From: Alsobacter soli
GTDB taxonomy: Bacteria; Pseudomonadota; Alphaproteobacteria; Rhizobiales; Beijerinckiaceae
NCBI RefSeq assembly: GCF_003004785.1
Contig: NZ_PVZS01000013.1
Span: 79,506 to 143,505 of the forward strand
DNA length: 64,000 nt
Direction of reading: 5' to 3'
Shown here: piece after piece, positions 57,678-64,000 of the stretch
Position numbering within the stretch: position 1 is the stretch's first letter
Layout of the letters: every line of letters begins with the position of its first letter
Translations under genes and position numbers: made by a program
Notes under the pieces: generated by a model
What the model saw: only the letters and a program-made list of their open reading frames with translations
What the model was told of the DNA's origin: nothing
The model's database searches: none

Positions 57678-57706
57678 TTGCCAGGGCCTCTGCCAAAATA
57701 TATGAA
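57678..57706 (+). promoter_or_regulatory. Possible promoter of the DUF6456 gene
   Basis: TTGCCA, a 17-base spacer and TATGAA, in an AT-rich patch 35 bp before the ATG at 57741. Confidence 0.45.
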
Positions 57707-57740
57707 TAAAAGCCTTGTTCAAGCGAATTGGAGAGACACA

Positions 57741-58571
57741 ATGCCCAAGACGGCTTCCGCCATGAAAAGGGCCCGGCGGCCGGCGCAGAGCGCCGCCGCG
57801 GCGCCGGGGGCGCTGCCGCCCGTTCTCGCGCGCCAGCTCCGGGCGCTCAGGGCCGGACCGGTCGCAGTCGGTCCCGACGCTCCGGAAGCCGTGAGACACG
57901 CGGCGGCGCTTCTGGTCCGCATGGACCTCGCCGCCTGGGAGGCCGCGACGGGCCGGCTCGCCCTGACGGAGGCCGGCCGAGCCCGCCTCCGCCGGGAGGA
58001 CGCCGCGCCGGACCAGGCCTGGCTCGCCCAGCACAAGCCGCTGGGCCGCGCCCAGCTCGATCGCGAAGGCGAATCCCGGGCCGTCACGGTGGACGAAGCC
58101 GAGAGCCCGCTCGCCTGGCTGCGCCGCCGCGCGGGCAAGGACGGCCGGCCGTTCCTGGGCGACGCGCAGTTCCAGGCCGGCGAGCGGTTCCGGGTGGACC
58201 TCACCCTGGGCATGGTGCTTCCGAGCGTCACGGCGAGCTGGAGCCCTGCCCCGCGCGGCGGTCGTCGGGGCGGCGGCGTGGAGCACGTCACCGACATGGC
58301 GCTCGCCGCCCGCCAGCGCTGCGACGCCGCCGCCCGCGCTCTCGGCGCCGAGTTGGCCGGCCTGCTGGTCGACGTCTGCGGCTTCCTCAAGGGGCTGGAG
58401 CAGGTGGAGCGGGAACGGGGCTGGCCGGCGCGCTCGGCCAAGGTCGTCCTGCGCATCGCCCTCGACCGCCTGGCCGCCCACTACGGCCTGGCGCGCGAAG
58501 CCGTGGGCCCCGACCGCTCGCCCATGCGCATGTGGGGCGCCCCGGACTACCGGCCGACCATGGACGGGTAA
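57741..58571 (+). CDS. DUF6456 domain protein, likely DNA-binding
   Basis: Protein of 276 residues. The C-terminal 170 residues carry the DUF6456 pattern: SPLAWLRRRAGKDGRPFLGD, FQAGERFRVDLTLGMVLPSV, CGFLKGLEQVERERGWPARS and VLRIALDRLAAHYGL. The N-terminal half looks like a winged-helix reader (LVRMDLAAWEAATGRLALTE). A transcriptional role is likely but unproved. The ATG at 57741 with GGAGAG six bases upstream replaces a frame 21 codons longer that would span the promoter. Confidence 0.85.
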   Translation: MPKTASAMKRARRPAQSAAAAPGALPPVLARQLRALRAGPVAVGPDAPEAVRHAAALLVRMDLAAWEAATGRLALTEAGRARLRREDAAPDQAWLAQHKPLGRAQLDREGESRAVTVDEAESPLAWLRRRAGKDGRPFLGDAQFQAGERFRVDLTLGMVLPSVTASWSPAPRGGRRGGGVEHVTDMALAARQRCDAAARALGAELAGLLVDVCGFLKGLEQVERERGWPARSAKVVLRIALDRLAAHYGLAREAVGPDRSPMRMWGAPDYRPTMDG

Positions 58572-58629
58572 GCGGAGCGCCTTTGCGGTCGAGGATCCCC
58601 GGGGACCATAGCCTGCCTGCCCTAGCCGC

Positions 58630-59466
58630 CGTCATCCCCGGCCGGAGCGGCGAAGCCACGGAGCGGAACGGGATCCAGACGGTCGGGGCGCTCCCCTGGA
58701 TCCCCTTCCCGGCGCTTCGCGCCGCCGGGGATGACAGGGGCGGACGAGCAGGGCGCGCCTCCGCAGCCTGGAGCGCGGCGCGTCTTTTCTGGCCGTCATC
58801 CCCGGGCTCGTCCCGGGCCGTTATCCCCGGGCTTGTCCCGGGGCCGTCATCCCCGGGCTCGTCCAGGGGATCCACGCCCTGCCCGACCCCGTGGATGGCC
58901 GGGACGAGCCCGACCATGACGGCCATTTCGTCATTGCGAGCGAAGCGAAGCAATCCAGGGGACGGGGCGCAAAACGGCCGGTCCTGAACGCGCGCGGTCG
59001 CTGGATTGCTGCGTCGCTGCGCTCCTCGCAAGGACGGCGGGTGGCCTTCGCTGCGAAAACCTCTCCGCCGTCATCCCCGGCCGGAGCGGCGAAGCGGCGG
59101 AGGGGAAGGGGATCCAGGGCCGCACGCGCAAATCTCGAGGCTTTCGGACCGAAGCGCCTCGCGCCTGCCCGGTTGGCGCCCGCAGGTCTCACCCAGCCTC
59201 CTGGATCCCTTCCCCGCGCTTTACGCCGCCGGGGATGACAGGGGTAGACGAGCGGGGCGCGCCTCCGCAGCCTGGGGCGCGGCGCGTCTTTCCTGGCCGT
59301 CATCCCCGGGCTCGTCCCGGGCCGTCATCCCCGGGCTTGTCCCGGGGATCCACGCCCTGCCCGACCCCGTGGATGGCCGGGACGAGCCCGGCCATGACGG
59401 CCATTTCGTCATTGCGAGCGAAGCGAAGCAATCCAGGGTGGCGCTCGGAGGCTCTGGATGGCTTCG
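58630..59466. repeat. Duplicated block of type B, C and A repeats
   Basis: The gene-free stretch 58572-59477 is almost entirely repeats. Order: type B (58630-58738), type C with its left arm in three tandem copies (58792-58922), type A (58930-59038), then again type B (59067-59240), type C with two left arms (59295-59400) and a truncated type A (59408-59466). The ~50-base linker GACGAGC...GGCGCGTCTT between B and C is shared by both rounds, so the B-C-A block was duplicated as a unit. Confidence 0.85.
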
Positions 59467-59477
59467 AGCCGAGGGGC

Positions 59478-59906
59478 CTACGCGGCCTGGAGGGCTGCGC
59501 GGGCGTCGGCCTTGATGCGCTCCACCATGGAGCGCACGCCGTTGGAGCGCTGGGGGGTCAGGTGGGAGGCCAGGCCCAGCCGGTCGAAGATCGGCTGAGG
59601 GTCCGTTTCCAGGATCCGACCCGCGGGCTGGTCGGAGAAGATGGCGAGCGCCAGGGCCACCAGGCCGCGGACGATGTGGGCGTCGCTGTCGCCGACGAGA
59701 TGCAGCACCGGCTCCGGGCCGCTGCGGTCCACCGAGCTCTCCAGCCACACCTGGCTGGCGCAGCCGCGCACCTTGTTGGCGTCCGTGTGCGCCTCATCCG
59801 GCATGGGGGCCAGCGTGCGGCCGAGCTCGATGAGATACCGGTAGCGGTCGTCCCAGTCGTCCAGGAGCTCGAAGGTGTCGATGATCTCGTCGAGTTTCGC
59901 GTTCAT
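59478..59906 (-). CDS. sufE: SufE-family sulfur acceptor protein
   Basis: Cytosolic protein of 142 residues that accepts sulfur from SufS and stimulates it for iron-sulfur cluster assembly. The acceptor is Cys49 in NKVRGCASQVW. Other landmarks are DEIIDTFELLDDWDDRYRYL and the C-terminal LTPQRSNGVRSMVERIKADA. The ATG at 59906 gives the family length; the longer frame adds an unrelated N-terminus. No other suf genes are in the window. Confidence 0.94.
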   Translation of the reverse strand: MNAKLDEIIDTFELLDDWDDRYRYLIELGRTLAPMPDEAHTDANKVRGCASQVWLESSVDRSGPEPVLHLVGDSDAHIVRGLVALALAIFSDQPAGRILETDPQPIFDRLGLASHLTPQRSNGVRSMVERIKADARAALQAA

Positions 59907-59979
59907 GTCGCCTGCCCGTGTCGCCCGTCCATATAGGGCGTGACGGGCCCGCGCGACAGCGCCGAAGCGCGACTGGCGC

Positions 59980-60300
59980 TCAGTCCTTCGCCTTCCTGCC
60001 AGCGGCGGCCGCGCGCTGGACGGCGCCGGTGGCCGCCGGGGGGGACGCGGCCGCCTCCTGCGCCGGGGCGGGCCGGCGCTCCTCGGCGCCGTCCGGAGCC
60101 GCCGGGAGGCCAAGCAGGGAGCACGCCGCCTTGTCCTTGAGGCAGAGCTCGACGGCGGCGCTCACCGCGCGCGAGGCGTGGCTGGCGACCGCCGTGCGGG
60201 CCTGCTGGGCGAGGTCCGCTCCGGACGTGTCCGCGTCGCGCAGCGGCGAGAGCGCGTACACGATCCCCACCGCGATGACCGTCCTCAGCACGAATCCCAT
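59980..60300 (-). CDS. DUF5330 small membrane-anchored protein
   Basis: Protein of 106 residues: an N-terminal hydrophobic helix (GFVLRTVIAVGIVYALSPLR), a helical middle with two cysteines (AVELCLKDKAACSLLGLP), and an Ala/Pro tail. This matches the DUF5330 family of this order, of unknown function. The ATG at 60300 was chosen so that the helix starts at residue 2. It lies 73 bp upstream of sufE on the same strand. Confidence 0.75.
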   Translation of the reverse strand: MGFVLRTVIAVGIVYALSPLRDADTSGADLAQQARTAVASHASRAVSAAVELCLKDKAACSLLGLPAAPDGAEERRPAPAQEAAASPPAATGAVQRAAAAGRKAKD

Positions 60301-60547
60301 GGTCGTCACCCGCGTGGCGAAAGCTCCCGGCGCACCCTCGCGCGGGCGCCTTAAGGTTCCGTCAAGGCGGGTCCGGGGCGGGAAAGGTCCCGTTCATCAT
60401 GTCGGCAGGAAGCCGCCCGAAAGCGCTTTTCCGTGGCGGCGGGGCCCCGCTTCGCCGGTCCGCTTCATGTTCGTTTAAGGGCCCCGGGGCCATTCTCCGC
60501 CTGTCTTTGGGACACGAGCGCGGGGTCCGCGCGGTGACGAGTTGAGT

Positions 60548-62392
60548 ATGCGGCGGCCCATCGCACTATTGGCAAGACAGCTTGGCGACCTGGTTCACGC
60601 CAGCGCCGACGCGGACGCCCTGGCCCGCCCGAGGCACGCCTGGTTCATCGGCTCGCGCCTGGCGCTCGGCGCCCTCGCGCTCGCGGCCATCCCCGTGATG
60701 CTGGCCGCTGGCGGCGTGCCCGCGCCCGCCATCCTGCTCGTGGTCGGGTGCGTGTTGCAGGCGGTCACGGCCGTGTTCGCGTCGCGCACGGGCCGCCTCC
60801 ACGACGCGCACGCCGCGTCCATCCTGTCCGCCTGCGCGGCGCTCGCGCTCTATGCATCCGTGTCCGAGGGCCTGGGCTCGCCCGCGCTGGCCGGGCTCGC
60901 GCTCGTCGTGCTCGAGGCGCCCCTGGTCGGGCGCATCCGCGAGCTGCGCTTCGCGGCCGCGCTGGCGATGGGCGCGCTGGCGCTCGTGGCCGGGGCCGGC
61001 GCCGGGGCGGCGGACGCCCGCGACCTCATGGGCGCGTTCGGCGTGCACAGCTCCGTGCTCGCGTTTTCGCTCGGGATCGCGCTCCTGACCCAGCGCGAGA
61101 TGCGGGCCCGCGCCCTGCGCGAGCGCCGCCTGACCGCGCACAACCGCCTGCTCGTGGACGGGTTCGGGGACCTGGTCACGCGCCATGACGCGCAGGGGAG
61201 CGTGTTCTACGCGGGCCCGGCCGCCGGCTCGGTCCTGGGCGTGGCCCCGGGCGCGCTCACCGGGCGCGGGCTGTTCGAGCGCGTGCACGTGGCCGACCGC
61301 CCGCTGTACCTGATGGCGCTCGCGGACGCGGGCGCGGGCAGCGCCCTCTCCCGCGCGCAGGTGCGCGTGCGCAAGGGCGAGCTCGACCCCGCGGAGCGCG
61401 CCAGCGCGCCCGTCTACGCCTGGATTGAGGTGCGCGCGCGCCGGATCGAGGGCGACGCGGAGGCGGGCGAGGACGCGGAAATCGTGTGCGTCATGCGCGA
61501 CGTGAGCACGCAGCGCCAGCACGAGGCCGAGATCGACACCGCGCGCGCGGCGGCCGAGGCCGCGGCCGCGCTTAAGGACCGCTTCCTGGCGACCGTGAGC
61601 CACGAGCTGCGCACGCCGCTGAACGCGATCATCGGCTTCTCCGAGATGCTCGCGGACGAGAAGCTGGTGCCGTCGGGCGACGCCCGCCAGCGCGACTACG
61701 CGCGCATCATCCATGTCTCCGGCGAGCACCTGCTCGAGGTGGTCAACACGCTCCTCGACATGTCCAAGATCGACGCCGGCACGCTGACGCTCCAGCCGGA
61801 GCCCTTCGACGTCGCCCGCCTGGCGGATGCGGCGGTGGAGATGCTGCGGCTCAAGGCCGAGCAGAGCCAGATCGACCTGTCCGCCGCCATCCAGCCCGGG
61901 TTGCCGGAGCTCGTCGCCGACCGGCGCGCCTGCAAGCAGATCCTGATCAACCTTCTGTCCAACGCCATCAAGTTCACGCCCCGCGGCGGACGCGTGCGCC
62001 TTGACGTGCGCCGCGAAGGCGACATCCTCGTGATGGCGGTGGAGGACACCGGCATCGGCATCGCGGCGGAAGACCTGCCGCGCCTGGGCGAGCCCTTCTT
62101 CCAGGCGCGCGGCAGCTACGACCGGCCCTACGAGGGCACCGGCCTCGGCCTGTCGGTGGTGCGCGGGCTCGTGGGCCTCCACGCCGGCGCGGTGCAGGTA
62201 GAGAGCGTTCTCGGCAAGGGAACCCGGTTCTCCGTCCGGCTCGGGTTCGACTGCCGGGTCAAGCCGGCGCCGGTTCACGGCGGGCTCCGCGAGGTGCTGG
62301 CCGAGGGCTCGCGCGACCGCGCCACGGCCGCCTCCATGGTCACCAGCAGCAAATTGTCAGTTTTAAGCGATACGGTGAAGAAAAGTGCCTGA
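60548..62392 (+). CDS. Polytopic PAS sensor histidine kinase, DivJ-like
   Basis: Kinase of 614 residues. The N-terminal ~165 residues hold five or six hydrophobic helices (GALALAAIPVMLAAGGVPAP, ILLVVGCVLQAVTAVF). A PAS domain follows (about 205-315, GDLVTRHDAQGSVFYAG), then HisKA with His352 in ATVSHELRTPLNAIIGFSEM and a HATPase with NLLSNAIKFTPRGGRV, DTGIGI and GTGLGLSVVRGL. A multi-helix N-terminus plus PAS plus HisKA matches DivJ/PdhS-type cell-cycle kinases that act on DivK. The role is inferred. The start may be the TTG at 60542; the ATG at 60548 is used. Confidence 0.85.
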   Translation: MRRPIALLARQLGDLVHASADADALARPRHAWFIGSRLALGALALAAIPVMLAAGGVPAPAILLVVGCVLQAVTAVFASRTGRLHDAHAASILSACAALALYASVSEGLGSPALAGLALVVLEAPLVGRIRELRFAAALAMGALALVAGAGAGAADARDLMGAFGVHSSVLAFSLGIALLTQREMRARALRERRLTAHNRLLVDGFGDLVTRHDAQGSVFYAGPAAGSVLGVAPGALTGRGLFERVHVADRPLYLMALADAGAGSALSRAQVRVRKGELDPAERASAPVYAWIEVRARRIEGDAEAGEDAEIVCVMRDVSTQRQHEAEIDTARAAAEAAAALKDRFLATVSHELRTPLNAIIGFSEMLADEKLVPSGDARQRDYARIIHVSGEHLLEVVNTLLDMSKIDAGTLTLQPEPFDVARLADAAVEMLRLKAEQSQIDLSAAIQPGLPELVADRRACKQILINLLSNAIKFTPRGGRVRLDVRREGDILVMAVEDTGIGIAAEDLPRLGEPFFQARGSYDRPYEGTGLGLSVVRGLVGLHAGAVQVESVLGKGTRFSVRLGFDCRVKPAPVHGGLREVLAEGSRDRATAASMVTSSKLSVLSDTVKKSA

Positions 62393-63041
62393 AGTCCTCG
62401 CCCGCACCGACCACGACTTCGTGCTCAGCCAGGAGCGCAGGCCCCGCAAGGCGTCAGCCCGGAGCCGCCGCAAGCCGGCGCGAGCGGCCTGGCTCACCGC
62501 CCTGTTCCGCAATCCGGGAACGACCATCGTGGGCGCGGCGAGCGCGGCCATCGCGGTCGGCGTGGTGGTGAACGCCCTGGCGCTGCAGAGCGCGCCCCAT
62601 CCCGCGCCGTTCTTCGGCCGCGCGGGCGGCGAGGTGGTCAAGCTTTCGGGCTTCCCCGCGGTGCTGCCGCCGACTCGCCCGACCGATCTCGGGCCGGCCA
62701 CGACCGCCTCGGTGACGCCGGCTGAACCCACGAAGGCCGCGGCGCGGGCGGCCTCGCCCGCCCAACCCATCCCGCAGCCGATCCCGCGCGGCGACGTCAT
62801 CGGCGACATGCTGCGCGGCGGCGCCCCCGCCGCGGCGGAGATCAGCAAACCGGTCCTGAACGCCCAGAAGGCGCTGAACAAGCTCGGCTACGGCCCGGTG
62901 AAGATCGACGGCGTCTTCGGCTCGGGCACCAGGCAGGCGCTCGAGCGCTTCGAGCGCGACCACAAGCTTCCCGCCACGGGCGAACTCGGCGCACGCACCG
63001 CCCGGGAGCTGGCGTCCGCCTCCGGGATCCCGCTCGACTGA
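62385..63041 (+). CDS. Peptidoglycan-binding domain membrane protein
   Basis: Protein of 218 residues: a basic cytoplasmic N-terminus (QERRPRKASARSRRKPARAA), one membrane helix (about 45-68, GTTIVGAASAAIAVGVVVNA), a Pro/Ala-rich periplasmic stalk, and a C-terminal PG_binding_1 domain (VLNAQKALNKLGYGPVKIDG, VFGSGTRQALERFERDHKLP). The GTG start overlaps the kinase stop by eight bases, so it is coupled to the DivJ-like kinase and may connect it to the cell wall; that link is inference. Confidence 0.88.
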   Translation: MPEVLARTDHDFVLSQERRPRKASARSRRKPARAAWLTALFRNPGTTIVGAASAAIAVGVVVNALALQSAPHPAPFFGRAGGEVVKLSGFPAVLPPTRPTDLGPATTASVTPAEPTKAAARAASPAQPIPQPIPRGDVIGDMLRGGAPAAAEISKPVLNAQKALNKLGYGPVKIDGVFGSGTRQALERFERDHKLPATGELGARTARELASASGIPLD

Positions 63042-63048
63042 GCGCGCC

Positions 63049-63393
63049 ATGCGGCTGCGCTCGGACATCTTCGTTTCCGCCTTTATCCGCCGCTGCGGCG
63101 TGGAGGGCGTTCCCGCCATGCTGCGCAAGCGCGGCGCGGCGGAGGCGGGCGCGATCTTCGTGAAGATCGACCTCCTCGACGGCCGCTGCGCGCTCTACGG
63201 CCCGGCGCCCCAGACGGCGTTCGGCGAGGACGACCTCGAGCGCCGTTTCGTCCGGTTGCACGCCGACGCAACGATCGACATCCCCGCCGCCGAGGATCGC
63301 CTCGCCCGCGAAATGCGCTTCGACCCCGACTTGTGGATCGTGGAAGTCGAGGACCGCACAGGCGCGCATCGCCTCGACGTCGTCGAGGGGTGA
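63049..63393 (+). CDS. DUF1491 family protein
   Basis: Protein of 114 residues with the DUF1491 pattern: RLRSDIFVSAFIRRCGVEGV, PAMLRKRGAAEAGAIFVKID and EDRLAREMRFDPDLWIVEVE. Cytosolic, function unknown. It starts eight bases after the peptidoglycan-binding gene and completes a three-gene unit with the kinase. Confidence 0.9.
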   Translation: MRLRSDIFVSAFIRRCGVEGVPAMLRKRGAAEAGAIFVKIDLLDGRCALYGPAPQTAFGEDDLERRFVRLHADATIDIPAAEDRLAREMRFDPDLWIVEVEDRTGAHRLDVVEG

Positions 63394-63454
63394 GGTTTCC
63401 GCGGGCTCGTCCTTGCGGCTGTATCGTCGGGTCAAACCAGCCGCATCCTCTGGG

Positions 63455-63918
63455 CCGTCATCCCCGGGCTTGACCCGGGGATCCACGCCCTGCCCGACCG
63501 CGTGGATGGCCGGGACGAGCCCGGCCATGACGGGGCTTGGTTCCGTCGTTGCGAGCGCAGCGAAGCAGTCCAGGGTGGGCGGTGAAGCGTCTACGACTCC
63601 GCCGTCCTGGCACGTTCTAAAGGCCGTCATCCCCGGGCTTGACCCGGGGATCCACGCCCTGCCCGACCGCGTGCATGGCCGGGACGAGCCCGGCCATGAC
63701 GGGGCTTGGTTCCGTCTTTGCGAGCGCAGCGAAGCAATCCAGGGTGGGCGGTCCGGATGGCCCCGGGCGTCCTGGCGCGCCCTCTGGGCCGTCATCCCCG
63801 GGCCTGTCCCGGGGATCTACGTCCTGCCGGACCGCGTGGATGGCCGGGACGAGCCCGGCCATGACGGGGCTTGGTTCCGTCTTTGCGAGCGCAGATCCGC
63901 TCGTCGCAAGGACGGGGA
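63455..63918. repeat. Three tandem units of type C plus partial type A repeats
   Basis: A unit of about 167 bp occurs three times (type C starts at 63455, 63623 and 63789). Each unit is a full type C palindrome, then GGGCTTGGTTCCGTC and a type A left arm. The third type A is shorter and joins a right-arm remnant (CGTCGCAAGGACGG). The gene-free stretch 63394-64000 contains only these and the short repeat below. Confidence 0.85.
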
Positions 63919-63952
63919 GAGGCGGGCGCCGCGAAGACGGCCCGGCCGCGCC

Positions 63953-64000
63953 TGGGGGGCCCGGCAACGCCGGGCGGCCCGGCAACGCCGGGCGGCCCGG
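63953..64000. repeat. 18-bp tandem palindromic repeat at window end
   Basis: GGCCCGGCAACGCCGGGC occurs twice in tandem and starts a third time (GGCCCGG) where the window ends. Each unit is itself a small hairpin (GCCCGGC/GCCGGGC). Copy number beyond the edge is unknown. Confidence 0.75.

Noticed and set aside
58630..64000. CRISPR-like regular repeats
   Set aside because: Units are long palindromes of 80-170 bp with conserved, not unique, spacers, and no cas genes are nearby.
1..64000. tRNA, rRNA, riboswitch or insertion sequence
   Set aside because: No cloverleaf with T-loop consensus, rRNA segment, known riboswitch core or transposase was recognised by eye; a covariance-model scan would be needed to exclude small RNAs.

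Overview
The window is GC-rich DNA from a chromosome of an alphaproteobacterium, most likely order Hyphomicrobiales (Rhizobiales). The evidence is gene content and order: a cycHJKL-type ccmI-ccmE-ccmF-ccmH operon followed by degP, a response regulator, a histidine kinase and glnE; an adjacent feuPQ-like two-component system; a MucR/Ros regulator; DUF1491, DUF2336 and DUF6456 proteins; and a complete Rhodobacter capsulatus-type gene transfer agent (GTA) cluster. I see no rRNA, tRNA, integrase, transposase or CRISPR array. The genus cannot be named from sequence reading alone.

Layout. 1-5300: galM (cut by the window edge), gloA, fdhD, pepN. 5500-12900: a PAS sensor kinase converging on glnE, which is itself the last gene of an RR-HK-glnE unit read leftwards. 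13100-18900: degP and the cytochrome c maturation operon ccmI-E-F-H, read leftwards. 18950-21390: a FeuQ/FeuP-like two-component system with a small PepSY protein upstream. 21445-41431: the GTA structural cluster, read leftwards from g1 to g15, then a DUF2793 tail-fibre-like gene and an endolysin with a holin-like tail. 41650-49066: a cysteine-cluster protein, a class A penicillin-binding protein, a DUF1214/DUF1254 pair, a lipoprotein and a DUF2336 protein. 49181-58571: mucR, an S9 oligopeptidase, sodB, a chemotaxis receptor, a ChbG/YdjC deacetylase, a LysE exporter and a DUF6456 regulator-like gene. 58572-64000: sufE, DUF5330, a DivJ-like sensor kinase, a peptidoglycan-binding protein and DUF1491, set among dense palindromic repeats.

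The GTA cluster is the most interesting region. It has every expected head, connector and tail gene in canonical order: g1 and g2 terminase, g3 portal, g3.5, g4 protease, g5 capsid, g6-g10.1, g11 tape measure, g12-g15. It lacks integration, replication and lysogeny genes. Three things depart from the standard layout. First, a lower-GC cargo of about 1.3 kb lies between portal and g3.5. It encodes a polymorphic-toxin-like domain, an ATGA-coupled candidate immunity gene and a second small gene, and it ends at a Rho-independent-type terminator. The toxin frame is the in-frame continuation of the portal gene and is separated from it only by tandem stop codons (TAA TAG). These fall where a recurrent portal/MuF-to-toxin linker usually reads Gln-Trp, so the locus looks like a portal-toxin fusion split by two nonsense codons. 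Second, two genes lie antisense inside the cluster: a secreted chymotrypsin-fold protease and a DUF465 protein. Third, seven palindromic repeats sit at gene junctions of the cluster.

Four families of palindromic intergenic repeats recur across the window. Type A arms contain TTGCGAGGAGCGCAGCGA. Type B arms contain GTCATCCCCGGC and GGGGATCCAGG. Type C arms contain GTCATCCCCGGGCTTGTCC and GGCCGGGACGAGCCCGGCC. Type D arms contain CCCTCCCC and GGGGTGGGTGACC. Start codons were moved downstream of the longest open frame wherever a ribosome-binding site or family length favoured it.
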